Assembly (NCBI GenBank): GCA_006227775.1
Contig: SBFV01000104.1
Location: forward strand, 1 to 7,183
From: Gammaproteobacteria bacterium
GTDB taxonomy: Bacteria > Pseudomonadota > Gammaproteobacteria > Chromatiales > Chromatiaceae
Direction: 5' to 3'
DNA: 7,183 bases
Part shown: piece by piece, positions 1-5,454 of the stretch
How positions within the stretch are numbered: position 1 is the first letter of the stretch
Layout of the letters: each line of letters starts with the position of its first letter
Translations under genes and position numbers: made by a program
The notes under the pieces: model-generated
What the model saw: only the letters and a program-made list of their open reading frames with translations
Database searches by the model: none
What the model was told of the DNA's origin: nothing

Positions 1-1
1 G

Positions 2-1177
2 ATACCACCCCCGATCATCGAGGACGAGCACCTTGACTTTTTCGACTGGGATCTGATCCCCATTGAACCGGCGACCCAGTCCCCCGCGAAAGTCAGCAGG
101 CCGCCCAAGGTGACCGCCGGTGAGCAGGCCGACCATGGACGGGAGGAAAAACGCCCGTCCACCCTACCCATCACTCCTCCGACCGAGGCCCCGATCTCCA
201 CCCCCGTGGTGGAAACCAGGCCAAACTCGGTGCCCTCAACACCGGGGAAGGATAGCGGCGAGCTTCCCGAGCACCGCTCGACCGCGCCCCTCCTCGAATC
301 CGCCATCTCCATCTTGGCAACGACCGAAGAACCGCCGGCCGTGGAACTCGAGCCCACATCCGTCCCCGAAGAGGCAGAGACCGAGAAGACGGGTAAGCCC
401 CGCTCTCGTCGCCGGCGTGGTGGTCGTGGGCGCCGTGGGCGAGGGACCGGTGCTGAAACCCCACCCACGGAAGAGTCAGCAACGGAGGAGGCGGAAGCCG
501 AGGTCCCGACGTCCCCCAGCCTGACGGGGTCGGAGTCTAAGATGGGGCAGGTTTCACGGAGTCGCGAGGGAGTTGCCTGGATACCCGACCAGCCCACCGC
601 TCAACCTGACACGGAGTCAACCCCGGAACGACGGAAAATTTCACCACCCGCTGCCAGCTTGCCAATGACCGAGGCAGAAGGGTCAATCCCCGCCGCCCAG
701 CCGAACAGCCCGCGCCGCAAGCGGCCCATCACCGAAGACAATGCTCCGGTGGATTCACCTGCCGTGGCCACGGTCGAGGACGACATGGCCGCGACGACCA
801 GCGAACGGCCCGCCGTCGCGTCAGCCCAACCATCGGCGCCGATGGCTGAGGATGAGCCGATAGGACCCAGCTTCAGAAGCGAGATGGGAAGGGGGGTTAA
901 CCCCGCTCCTCCGGCCGATGAAGCAAAGGGCTCGCCCCCACCCGAGGGCGAGGAGCGGCCCCCTCTCAGGACCAGAGCGGGAGACCGATCCGCGGCCGCC
1001 CCGTCCAGCAGAGTACCTGAAACCGCGGCTGAAGCGGATTTAGGCTCGGATTCAGCCACCCCACCACCCAAAGCCAAAGAGGCCAAGCCCAAAGCCGGTA
1101 AGTCCGGCGACGCCGCCCAGGTCGGAGAAGCGCCCACTTCTGACCCGCCAGGCCCCGTAGTGGGAATTGGGGAGTAA
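2..1177 (+). CDS. rne: Probable ribonuclease E, C-terminal scaffold region (5' part outside window)
   Basis: The reading frame is open from the left edge to TAA at 1175-1177, giving about 391 residues with no catalytic domain in view; the apparent GTG at 110 is simply internal. The visible part is low-complexity and rich in Pro, Glu, Ala, Ser and Thr, so probably disordered. It carries one Arg/Gly patch at 401-445 (RSRRRRGGRGRRGRG) and an acidic/aromatic stretch near the left edge (EDEHLDFFDWD). Known family facts: the RNase E C-terminal half is a disordered scaffold with Arg-rich RNA-binding segments and short docking motifs for degradosome partners. In Pseudomonas, rne lies close to a low-molecular-weight tyrosine phosphatase gene, and such a gene is the next one here. 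RNase E is therefore an inference from composition plus neighbour. Another protein with an RG-rich tail, such as an RluB-type pseudouridine synthase, is not excluded. Confidence 0.6.
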   Translation: MPPPIIEDEHLDFFDWDLIPIEPATQSPAKVSRPPKVTAGEQADHGREEKRPSTLPITPPTEAPISTPVVETRPNSVPSTPGKDSGELPEHRSTAPLLESAISILATTEEPPAVELEPTSVPEEAETEKTGKPRSRRRRGGRGRRGRGTGAETPPTEESATEEAEAEVPTSPSLTGSESKMGQVSRSREGVAWIPDQPTAQPDTESTPERRKISPPAASLPMTEAEGSIPAAQPNSPRRKRPITEDNAPVDSPAVATVEDDMAATTSERPAVASAQPSAPMAEDEPIGPSFRSEMGRGVNPAPPADEAKGSPPPEGEERPPLRTRAGDRSAAAPSSRVPETAAEADLGSDSATPPPKAKEAKPKAGKSGDAAQVGEAPTSDPPGPVVGIGE

Positions 1178-1184
1178 GGCAAGC

Positions 1185-1198
1185 CACCCTTCGGGGTG
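1185..1198 (+). terminator. UUCG-tetraloop hairpin after the rne-like gene
   Basis: CACCC (1185-1189) pairs with GGGTG (1194-1198) around a TTCG loop. In RNA this is the exceptionally stable C(UUCG)G tetraloop. It begins 7 nt after the stop codon. There is no T tract behind it, so it may protect the 3' end or work with the next hairpin rather than act as a classic intrinsic terminator. Confidence 0.4.
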
Positions 1199-1226
1199 CC
1201 AGTTGATCGATCCTTACACGCGACCC

Positions 1227-1256
1227 TTTCCCCCCGCTCCCAAGGGAGCGGGGGGG
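1227..1256. repeat. GC-rich palindromic intergenic repeat, copy 1
   Basis: CCCCCCGCTCCC (1230-1241) pairs perfectly with GGGAGCGGGGGG (1244-1255), a 12-bp inverted repeat with almost no loop, between two convergent genes. It lacks a T tract on either strand. Read on the minus strand it begins CCCCCCCGCT and ends GGGGGGAAA, the same boundaries as the hairpin at 5455-5482 on the plus strand. A third hairpin lies just after it: GGCCGG 1265-1270 with CCGGCC 1278-1283. It probably limits read-through between the convergent transcripts and may belong to a dispersed repeat family. Confidence 0.5.
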
Positions 1257-1285
1257 CGTCACGAGGCCGGGGCTCGACCGGCCAA

Positions 1286-1774
1286 TCAGGGCCAGCGCCG
1301 CCGAATATCGTCCAACAAGCCGAGGGCGGCCGCTTCCACCATGTCGAAGACCTGTTCAAACCCCCCAGCCCCGCCGTAATAGGGATCCGGGACTTCGCCT
1401 ATGCCCAAATCTGGCGCGAAGTCCATGAACAGTCTTAACTTCTGGCGGTGTTGCGCAGGGCAGAAGGCCAGCAGGTCCTCATAATTGTCGCGATCCATCG
1501 CCAGAACATAGTCGTAGATCTCGAAATCTTCCTTCGCCACCCGCCGGGCGCGCAGATCGCTAAGATCAATCCCCCGCATCAGCGCCGTCGCGCGCGCACG
1601 GGGGTCCGGCGGCTGACCGATATGGTAGCCATGGGTCCCGGCGGAATCGATCTGGATGGCACGATCGTATCCTTCGGCGCGCACCAGATGACGGAACACG
1701 CCTTCCGCCGTCGGAGATCGACAGATGTTTCCCATGCAGACAAACAACACATGAACCCTGGCCTCTGCGTTCAT
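1286..1774 (-). CDS. Low-molecular-weight protein tyrosine phosphatase
   Basis: This is a 162-residue cytoplasmic phosphatase of the LMW-PTP/arsenate-reductase-like fold, close to the family's usual length. The N-terminal P-loop CMGNICRS has the C-x5-R-S signature (nucleophile Cys13, phosphate-binding Arg19, Ser20). The C-terminal DPYYGG loop (Asp130-Pro131) supplies the general acid. These residues fit tyrosine phosphatase activity on phosphoproteins or small phosphomonoesters; the substrate cannot be told. The ATG start has GGAG 8 nt upstream and leaves the usual short N-terminus before the first beta strand (VHVLFVC). No tyrosine kinase or polysaccharide export gene adjoins it, so a Wzb-like capsule role has no local support. 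In Pseudomonas a similar gene sits near murB and rne, which matches its convergent neighbour here. Confidence 0.93.
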   Translation of the reverse strand: MNAEARVHVLFVCMGNICRSPTAEGVFRHLVRAEGYDRAIQIDSAGTHGYHIGQPPDPRARATALMRGIDLSDLRARRVAKEDFEIYDYVLAMDRDNYEDLLAFCPAQHRQKLRLFMDFAPDLGIGEVPDPYYGGAGGFEQVFDMVEAAALGLLDDIRRRWP

Positions 1775-2284
1775 ATTTCCAACTCCGTAAATGACTTGAC
1801 GCGAAAGCGGCTGCGTCCGCGGAGCGAGCGGCGATGACCCGTCAGGGGTGCCGTGGCGAGACGAAGGGAACCGCCCACGGATGACCGAGATTGGGTCTTA
1901 TGGACCGGGATCATAGCATTGCCGGTGGACGCTATAACGACCCCCCAGAAGGAAGTCTGGCGAGTAACAATGAGTTCAAGGAAAGGAGATAATCATGCCG
2001 TCGATGTTCGCGCACTTTTTGGGTGCAGATCTGCGGCTTGCTCCTCTTCCCGGTGCATCCTTTTCTTTCCGGTGCAGAATAGGGGGCATGTTCCCAATCG
2101 CGTGGCAGATTGCGGCTCCCCGTGAAATACCGCTAACAATTTCTACGATTAGGGCAAGAAATTTAGGCGATTCACAGCATTCGGACGCTATCTCTCGTCT
2201 TCCTTTCCTCGATACAGCGATCCGCGATTCAACTCGACAGGCAAGATATTGGCTGGCATAGATACTGCAAGCGGATAAATGCGG
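1775..2284. other. Long intergenic region without a convincing gene
   Basis: About 510 bp separate the phosphatase start from the candidate small RNA. No recognisable protein family appears in any frame. It includes a GC-rich semi-palindromic stretch around 1803-1836 and an 88-codon ORF (1995-2261) with a good ribosome binding site. A weak promoter-like pair, TTGGGT (1891-1896) and TAGCAT (1914-1919), is spaced 17 bp on the plus strand. There is a 10-bp palindrome GCAGATCTGC near 2025-2034 and a short direct repeat CCGGTGCA about 20 bp apart near 2050 and 2070. From about 2120 onward the DNA is visibly less GC-rich than the flanking genes, which would suit imported or decayed sequence. Confidence 0.5.
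1995..2261 (+). CDS. Doubtful small ORF, 88 codons, unknown
   Basis: The only argument for coding is the start: GGAG at 1985-1988 lies 6 nt before the ATG in AAGGAGATAATCATG, about as good a ribosome binding site as this window offers. The predicted product (MPSMFAHFLG...ARYWLA) matches no family I recognise and has no clear signal peptide, membrane helix or motif. Codon choice argues against a resident gene: AGA, AGG, ATA and TTA codons occur, and third positions are not GC-biased as in the flanking genes. A strong terminator follows about 75 nt after the stop. It may be a recently acquired gene or a chance frame in noncoding DNA. Confidence 0.2.
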   Translation: MPSMFAHFLGADLRLAPLPGASFSFRCRIGGMFPIAWQIAAPREIPLTISTIRARNLGDSQHSDAISRLPFLDTAIRDSTRQARYWLA

Positions 2285-2362
2285 GACGGAATCTCTCTCG
2301 CGTTTCCGTTCTCTGACCTCCTCAGTGGTGAATTGCCCCACCTCCCAGTGGGGCTTTTTTTT
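2285..2362 (+). ncRNA. Candidate small RNA with three pyrimidine-rich hairpin loops
   Basis: Three hairpins follow one another and end in a poly-U tail. Hairpin 1 is ACGGAA (2286-2291) with TTCCGT (2304-2309) and a 12-nt loop TCTCTCTCGCGT. Hairpin 2 is CTGA (2313-2316) with TCAG (2322-2325) and loop CCTCC. Hairpin 3 is the terminator (2335-2354), loop CTCCCA, then eight T. All loops are C/U-rich and could pair with purine-rich Shine-Dalgarno sequences, as the C-rich loops of several known trans-acting small RNAs do. A weak promoter candidate is TTGGCT (2249-2254), 19 bp, GATAAA (2274-2279), which would place the 5' end near 2286. The size (about 77 nt) and poly-U end suit an Hfq-type small RNA. 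No known RNA family is recognised. It could instead be the 3' UTR of the doubtful ORF upstream. Confidence 0.4.
2335..2362 (+). terminator. Rho-independent terminator
   Basis: GCCCCAC (2335-2341) pairs perfectly with GTGGGGC (2348-2354) around a 6-nt loop, followed directly by eight T (2355-2362). It works only on the plus strand, so something upstream on that strand must be transcribed although no confident gene lies there. Confidence 0.88.
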
Positions 2363-2555
2363 GTTGGCTTGCTGCTGCCCTGAGGGTAGTGGAAACGCCG
2401 TAAGCATCCTCCCCACTAGGTTGTAAATGAGGAGTGTAACGACTGTGCCTTCTTGGCCGCAGCGCTGGAGACTCGCGGGGTGACTTGCGCAAATGGAAGG
2501 TTTGAGCGCTAGGTCGAGCCTCACGGCAATCAAAACGCAACAAAAAAAACCTGAC

Positions 2556-2591
2556 AAAGCAAAAGGGCTTAGGTCTCTCAATCCTAAGCCC
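2556..2591 (-). terminator. Rho-independent terminator of the tRNA-Thr (and coaX) transcript
   Basis: On the minus strand GGGCTTAGG (2591-2583) pairs perfectly with CCTAAGCCC (2573-2565) across a 9-nt loop, then runs into TTTTGCTTT (2564-2556). It begins 12 nt past the tRNA's last base, so it closes the tRNA unit and any read-through from coaX. A second T-rich run lies at 2548-2541. Confidence 0.85.
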
Positions 2592-2603
2592 CGGTATTTA
2601 TGA

Positions 2604-2676
2604 AGCCGGCAGACAGATTCGAACTGACGACCTACTGATTACAAATCAGTTGCTCTACCAGCTGAGCTATGCCGGC
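2604..2676 (-). tRNA. tRNA-Thr, anticodon UGU
   Basis: The minus strand folds into a complete 73-nt cloverleaf. Acceptor GCCGGCA/TGCCGGC is perfect over 7 bp. The D arm is GCTC/GAGC with loop AGCTGGTA. The anticodon arm is ACTGA/TCAGT with loop TTTGTAA, giving anticodon TGT (reads ACA, wobble ACG). The variable loop is AGGTC and the T loop TTCGAAT. Two oddities: the T stem GTCAG/CTGTC has one U-U mismatch, and the 3' end reads discriminator T then TCA instead of ACCA, so CCA must be added by the CCA-adding enzyme. It has its own promoter and terminator, arguing that it is expressed. Confidence 0.93.
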
Positions 2677-2688
2677 CCGTTAATAGCG

Positions 2689-2717
2689 ATTTTATAGTCA
2701 TTGTCGGGGATAGACAA
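2689..2717 (-). promoter_or_regulatory. Sigma-70-type promoter of tRNA-Thr
   Basis: On the minus strand, TTGTCT (2717-2712, 4/6 to TTGACA) and TAAAAT (2694-2689, 5/6 to TATAAT) are separated by exactly 17 bp. Transcription would start near 2682, a few bases before the tRNA 5' end at 2676, as is usual for tRNA genes. Confidence 0.7.
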
Positions 2718-2767
2718 TTCTCCACCACTGGAGCTCTTCACCCTGCTAGTGCTTCCGGCAAGATCCT

Positions 2768-3508
2768 TCAGTCCGGAGCCAAGACCAGCCCTTGCAGGAC
2801 GAGATCCGGCACCAGCAAGGCCGGGACCTGGAGCCGGGATTTCAGGCGCTCGGCATCACCCCCAGTGACGATGAGGACCGGCTCGGCGCCGGCCTCCGTG
2901 GCAAGTTTGCGCAGCAAGCGCTCCGCCAGAGCGACGGGAGAATCCAGTGAAGCCACGGCGATGGCGGTCGCGGTGTCACTGGCCCAGGAGTCATCCACTT
3001 CCTCAGGGGTGACGGCGGGAATCTGGGTGTTGGCCAGGAGGGCTTGGCGCATGGTCTCTACCCCGGGCAGGATGAGCCCGCCTAGGTGACGGCCATCCGC
3101 CAGCAGGAGATCGAAGGTGATGGCCGTGCCGGCGTCCAGGACGAGCACCGGAGCCGCCACCAACTGGCGGGCCGCCAGCAGGGCCAGCCAACGATCAACG
3201 CCCAGCCGGCTGGGATCCTCGTAAGCGATGCGCAGGCCCTGACACTGGGCATGGGGGCGGACCACTTCGGGTTCGAGTCCCCAATATGCCCGAATGGCGC
3301 GGCACAAGGCATCGGTCAACGCCGCGGCGGCAACACTGGATACCCGTACGCGCCCCAGGCCCTCCAAGGCTTCCCAACTGGCCAGCAGGTCGATAGGAAG
3401 TCCACCATGGTGGCGGAGGGTTCGCATAGGCTCCAGCGGGATTCCCGCCCGCGGAGCGCCCAGGGTCCACTTCAGATTGGTGTTACCTATGTCGACAAGG
3501 AGTTCCAT
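2768..3508 (-). CDS. coaX: Type III pantothenate kinase
   Basis: CoaX phosphorylates pantothenate with ATP, the first step of coenzyme A synthesis, in the cytoplasm; type III enzymes resist CoA feedback and need a monovalent cation. The 246-residue product has the ASKHA-fold landmarks in order: DIGNTNLKW (6-14, phosphate loop), YEDPSRLGVDRW (96-107, with Asp105 as likely catalytic base), LDAGTAITFD (124-133), GGLILPG (143-149), VTGGDA (214-219) and a C-terminal VPDLVLQGL. I chose ATG at 3506-3508 because bacterial CoaX proteins normally begin only a few residues before DIGNT. An in-frame TTG five codons upstream (3521-3523) would add SDHAM-type residues and is less likely. No strong ribosome binding site is seen for either. 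The usual upstream partner birA is absent; the tRNA-Thr gene downstream is a common neighbour in gammaproteobacteria. Confidence 0.95.
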   Translation of the reverse strand: MELLVDIGNTNLKWTLGAPRAGIPLEPMRTLRHHGGLPIDLLASWEALEGLGRVRVSSVAAAALTDALCRAIRAYWGLEPEVVRPHAQCQGLRIAYEDPSRLGVDRWLALLAARQLVAAPVLVLDAGTAITFDLLLADGRHLGGLILPGVETMRQALLANTQIPAVTPEEVDDSWASDTATAIAVASLDSPVALAERLLRKLATEAGAEPVLIVTGGDAERLKSRLQVPALLVPDLVLQGLVLAPD

Positions 3509-3951
3509 GGCATGGTCGCTCAAATCGGGTTAAACGCAGTAAGCCTGAGGGGGCGAACTGAACAGGATGGAAATGGATCTGAAGCCCCGCGAGGCTCAAG
3601 CGACAGGGTGGAATGAACCTCCCACTGGCTAAGAGCAAGGATATCGGGGGCGAGACAAAGGATTTCCCATTGCCACTTTGAAAGCCTATACTCCATTGAC
3701 CTCTGGCTGGCGTTCAAAGACATCAGCCTCGGTAACCATGGGTTTTAAGCCTCCGGTTCAGACCATCGATGGCCCGCACGCACATAAGTTTCAACATACC
3801 ATGAGCGAAGGGATTTACGCAGTTTGCCGACACCACCGCGGGTATTCTTCATCCCCATGACCGTCGCCAACGCTGGAGAGGCAAAAAGCGTTCGGTCCGA
3901 TTCCAGGATGGCTTGCTCCCATACCACTCCCTTCAAGAGGATGTTTTCCCC
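3509..3951. other. Intergenic region between divergent coaX and sulfur globule gene
   Basis: This 443-bp gap must hold the promoters of two divergent genes. No strong sigma-70 pair stands out. TTGACC (3696-3701, +) has no convincing -10 partner, and TATTCT (3843-3848, +) has no good -35. A short ORF on the minus strand (3520-3723) shows no family likeness and lacks support. AGAGG at 3936-3940 is the likely ribosome binding site of the sulfur globule gene. I see no remnant of birA here. Confidence 0.5.
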
Positions 3952-4320
3952 ATGAGTAAGATCGTGAAGATCGCCAGCCTTGCCGCCCTCGTAATGTCCG
4001 CTGCCTCCTTTTCCGCCCAAGCGTGGTGGGGAGGCGGTCCCTGGGGCGGTGGTCCCTGGGGAGGAGGGCCCGGCTATGGCAACAACAACTGGATGAATGA
4101 CATGTTTGGGGACGCCGATTCCTATGGCGACTTCAGCATGAACGCGGGTGGTGGTGGACGTGGCTGGGGCCGCGGCTATAACCGTTACAACGATTACTAT
4201 GGCTATGGACCCTATGGTTACGGGGCTCCTTACGGCTATGGCGTTCCCTACGGTGCGCCCTACGGTGCGCCCTACGGAGCTCCCCCACCCGCCGCGCCAG
4301 TCCCCGCTCCGGCCCAGTAA
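3952..4320 (+). CDS. Sulfur globule protein, SgpA/SgpB type
   Basis: Sulfur globule proteins form the envelope around elemental sulfur stored in the periplasm by purple sulfur bacteria during sulfide or thiosulfate oxidation. The 122-residue product starts with a Sec signal peptide (MSKIVK, hydrophobic core, cleavage expected after SAQA at residue 24). The mature 98-residue chain begins WWGGGPWGGGPWGGGP, then an Asn/Asp-rich stretch (NNNWMNDMFGDADSYGDFSMN), a Gly/Arg/Tyr segment, repeated PYG(Y)GAP units and a Pro/Ala tail. It has no cysteine. This Gly/Tyr-rich, Cys-free, repetitive makeup resembles Allochromatium SgpA and SgpB; which paralogue cannot be decided, so no symbol is given. ATG 3952 is chosen because it starts a proper signal peptide; an in-frame TTG at 3913 would add 13 residues ahead of it. 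The gene has its own strong terminator, consistent with high monocistronic expression. Confidence 0.9.
   Translation: MSKIVKIASLAALVMSAASFSAQAWWGGGPWGGGPWGGGPGYGNNNWMNDMFGDADSYGDFSMNAGGGGRGWGRGYNRYNDYYGYGPYGYGAPYGYGVPYGAPYGAPYGAPPPAAPVPAPAQ
4249..4284 (+). repeat. Tandem 12-bp repeat inside the sulfur globule gene
   Basis: TACGGTGCGCCC occurs twice exactly (4249-4260, 4261-4272), then a variant TACGGAGCTCCC (4273-4284), encoding Tyr-Gly-Ala-Pro three times. Related but less exact units precede it (4213-4248), and a Trp-Gly-Gly-Gly-Pro repeat lies at the start of the mature protein. Slippage here could change protein length between strains. Confidence 0.8.
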
Positions 4321-4337
4321 GGTCAGTCCGAGGGGTT

Positions 4338-4356
4338 CCGGTCACCTGGTGACCGG
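4338..4356. repeat. 19-bp near-perfect palindrome downstream of the sulfur globule gene
   Basis: CCGGTCACC (4338-4346), one T, GGTGACCGG (4348-4356). The symmetry is complete apart from the single central base, so it forms only a strained RNA hairpin. It may be a protein binding site or an upstream part of the terminator that follows 5 nt later. Confidence 0.5.
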
Positions 4357-4361
4357 GGCCC

Positions 4362-4393
4362 AAACCGGCCATTCCCGCGTGGCCGGTTTTTTT
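4362..4393 (+). terminator. Rho-independent terminator of the sulfur globule gene
   Basis: AAACCGGCCA (4362-4371) pairs with TGGCCGGTTT (4380-4389) across an 8-nt loop, with seven T at 4387-4393. It lies 41 nt after the stop codon and 29 nt before the next gene's ATG. Confidence 0.9.
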
Positions 4394-4422
4394 ATCGCAA
4401 GAATTCAGCAGGATACAAGTAC

Positions 4423-5403
4423 ATGAGCCACCCCATCACCGTAGCCGAAAATATCTTCGCCATCGAGACGGGCCTCTACCGCCACGGCCTGGCCGCTTGT
4501 TATCTGGTGCGTGAAGGGGACCGTCTCGCCTTCATCGACACGGGAACGGCCCATACGACTCCTCACTTGCTTCAATTCATCGCAGAGCTGGGCCTGACGC
4601 CGGATCACGTGGAATGGGTGATCCCCACCCATGTCCATCTCGACCATGCCGGTGGCACCGGAGACCTCATGGCCGCCTGCCCCGAGGCCACCCTGGTGAT
4701 CCACCCTAAGGGCGCGCCCCACATGCTCGATCCTTCCCGGCTGGTGGCCGGGGCCTCCGCAGTCTACGGCGCGGAGGGCTTCGCCAAGGATTACAAACAC
4801 CTGCTGCCCGTGCCCAAATCCCGCATGATCCTGGCTGAGGATGGCATGGAGATCGACCTGGCCGGTCGCAAGCTAGTCTTTATCGACACCCCCGGCCACG
4901 CCAACCACCATGGTTGCATCTGGGACGAGCGGACCCAGGGCTTTTTCACCGGCGACACCTTCGGCATCGCCTATAAGGAGTTTAATAACGATCGCGGTGA
5001 CATGCTCTTTGCCCCAACCACCCCCGTGGCCTTCGACCCCGAGGCCTGGCTGACGAGCATTGACCGCCTCATGGGCTACCAGCCACAACGCATGTACCTG
5101 ACCCACTACGGCTGTCTGGAAAACCCCGCCGCCTTGGCCGAGGATCTACGGCAGAGCGTCCGTGACCTGGAAGCCCTAGCCCTGGCGGAGGAAGCCAGGC
5201 CGGCGGAGGGACGTCTGGACCGGCTGCGGACCGCCGTTGGGGATCATCTCGTGCGACGGGTCAGGGATCACGGCTGCGATCTGCCGGAAAGCCGGGTCCG
5301 TGAACTCCTGGCGCTGGACACCGACCTCAACGCCCAGGGTCTGGAAGTCTGGCTGATCCGACGGCAGAAGGCCCTCCAGTCCGGCCAGCCAGTGGCGGCC
5401 TAG
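4423..5403 (+). CDS. MBL-fold metallohydrolase, substrate unknown
   Basis: This 326-residue cytoplasmic protein (no signal peptide) has the full metallo-beta-lactamase-fold metal ligand set: THVHLDH (His70, His72, Asp74, His75), His159 in TPGHANHH, Asp178 in FTGDT, and His228 in LTHYG. A dinuclear zinc or iron site and a hydrolytic reaction are expected. It resembles a widespread proteobacterial group of uncharacterised hydrolases with conserved GAPHM, GASAVYG and HHGCIWDE segments. The C-terminal 90 residues (from about 235) are helical and end in LNAQGLEVWL; they probably cap the active site or support dimers. The pattern is not that of beta-lactamases, flavodiiron proteins or SoxH-like sulfur enzymes, so a sulfur role is not supported. 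AGGA at 4410-4413 lies 9 nt before the ATG. With a strong terminator ending 29 nt upstream, its promoter is not evident. Confidence 0.88.
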   Translation: MSHPITVAENIFAIETGLYRHGLAACYLVREGDRLAFIDTGTAHTTPHLLQFIAELGLTPDHVEWVIPTHVHLDHAGGTGDLMAACPEATLVIHPKGAPHMLDPSRLVAGASAVYGAEGFAKDYKHLLPVPKSRMILAEDGMEIDLAGRKLVFIDTPGHANHHGCIWDERTQGFFTGDTFGIAYKEFNNDRGDMLFAPTTPVAFDPEAWLTSIDRLMGYQPQRMYLTHYGCLENPAALAEDLRQSVRDLEALALAEEARPAEGRLDRLRTAVGDHLVRRVRDHGCDLPESRVRELLALDTDLNAQGLEVWLIRRQKALQSGQPVAA

Positions 5404-5454
5404 GCGGAGAGGGGGGCCAGGCTGGAGGGCATCGTAACTTTGGTGAGCCTTCCT

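Noticed and set aside
601..1359. 252-codon ORF on the minus strand opposite the rne-like tail
   Set aside because: Low-complexity Gly/Ala/Ser translation that is a mirror of a Pro/Glu-rich GC-biased gene, and it runs into the convergent phosphatase; no motif or ribosome binding site support.
2313..2325. GAGGAGG on the minus strand, which looks like a strong ribosome binding site
   Set aside because: No ATG, GTG or TTG lies at usable distance downstream; it is better explained as the complement of a CCTCC hairpin loop.
1976..2581. 201-codon ORF on the minus strand
   Set aside because: It crosses the complement of a strong plus-strand terminator and starts inside the tRNA terminator hairpin; no recognisable family, and its C-terminus is just the reverse of a ribosome binding site region.
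1775..2600. Integrated mobile element next to the tRNA
   Set aside because: No integrase, transposase or duplicated tRNA 3' end is visible in the window; kept only as a possible explanation of the tRNA oddities.
3086..3616. 176-codon plus-strand ORF opposite coaX
   Set aside because: Shadow frame of a well-recognised gene; no motif.
3745..4020. 91-codon minus-strand ORF overlapping the start of the sulfur globule gene
   Set aside because: Antisense to the signal peptide and upstream region; no family likeness and no ribosome binding site.
4249..4284. Tandem repeats considered as a CRISPR or regulatory array
   Set aside because: Units are 12 bp without spacers and encode Tyr-Gly-Ala-Pro in frame inside the sulfur globule protein.
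4423..5403. MBL protein as a sulfur-oxidation enzyme
   Set aside because: Its metal motif is generic and it lacks SoxH, persulfide dioxygenase or flavodiiron hallmarks; adjacency to the sulfur globule gene alone is not enough.
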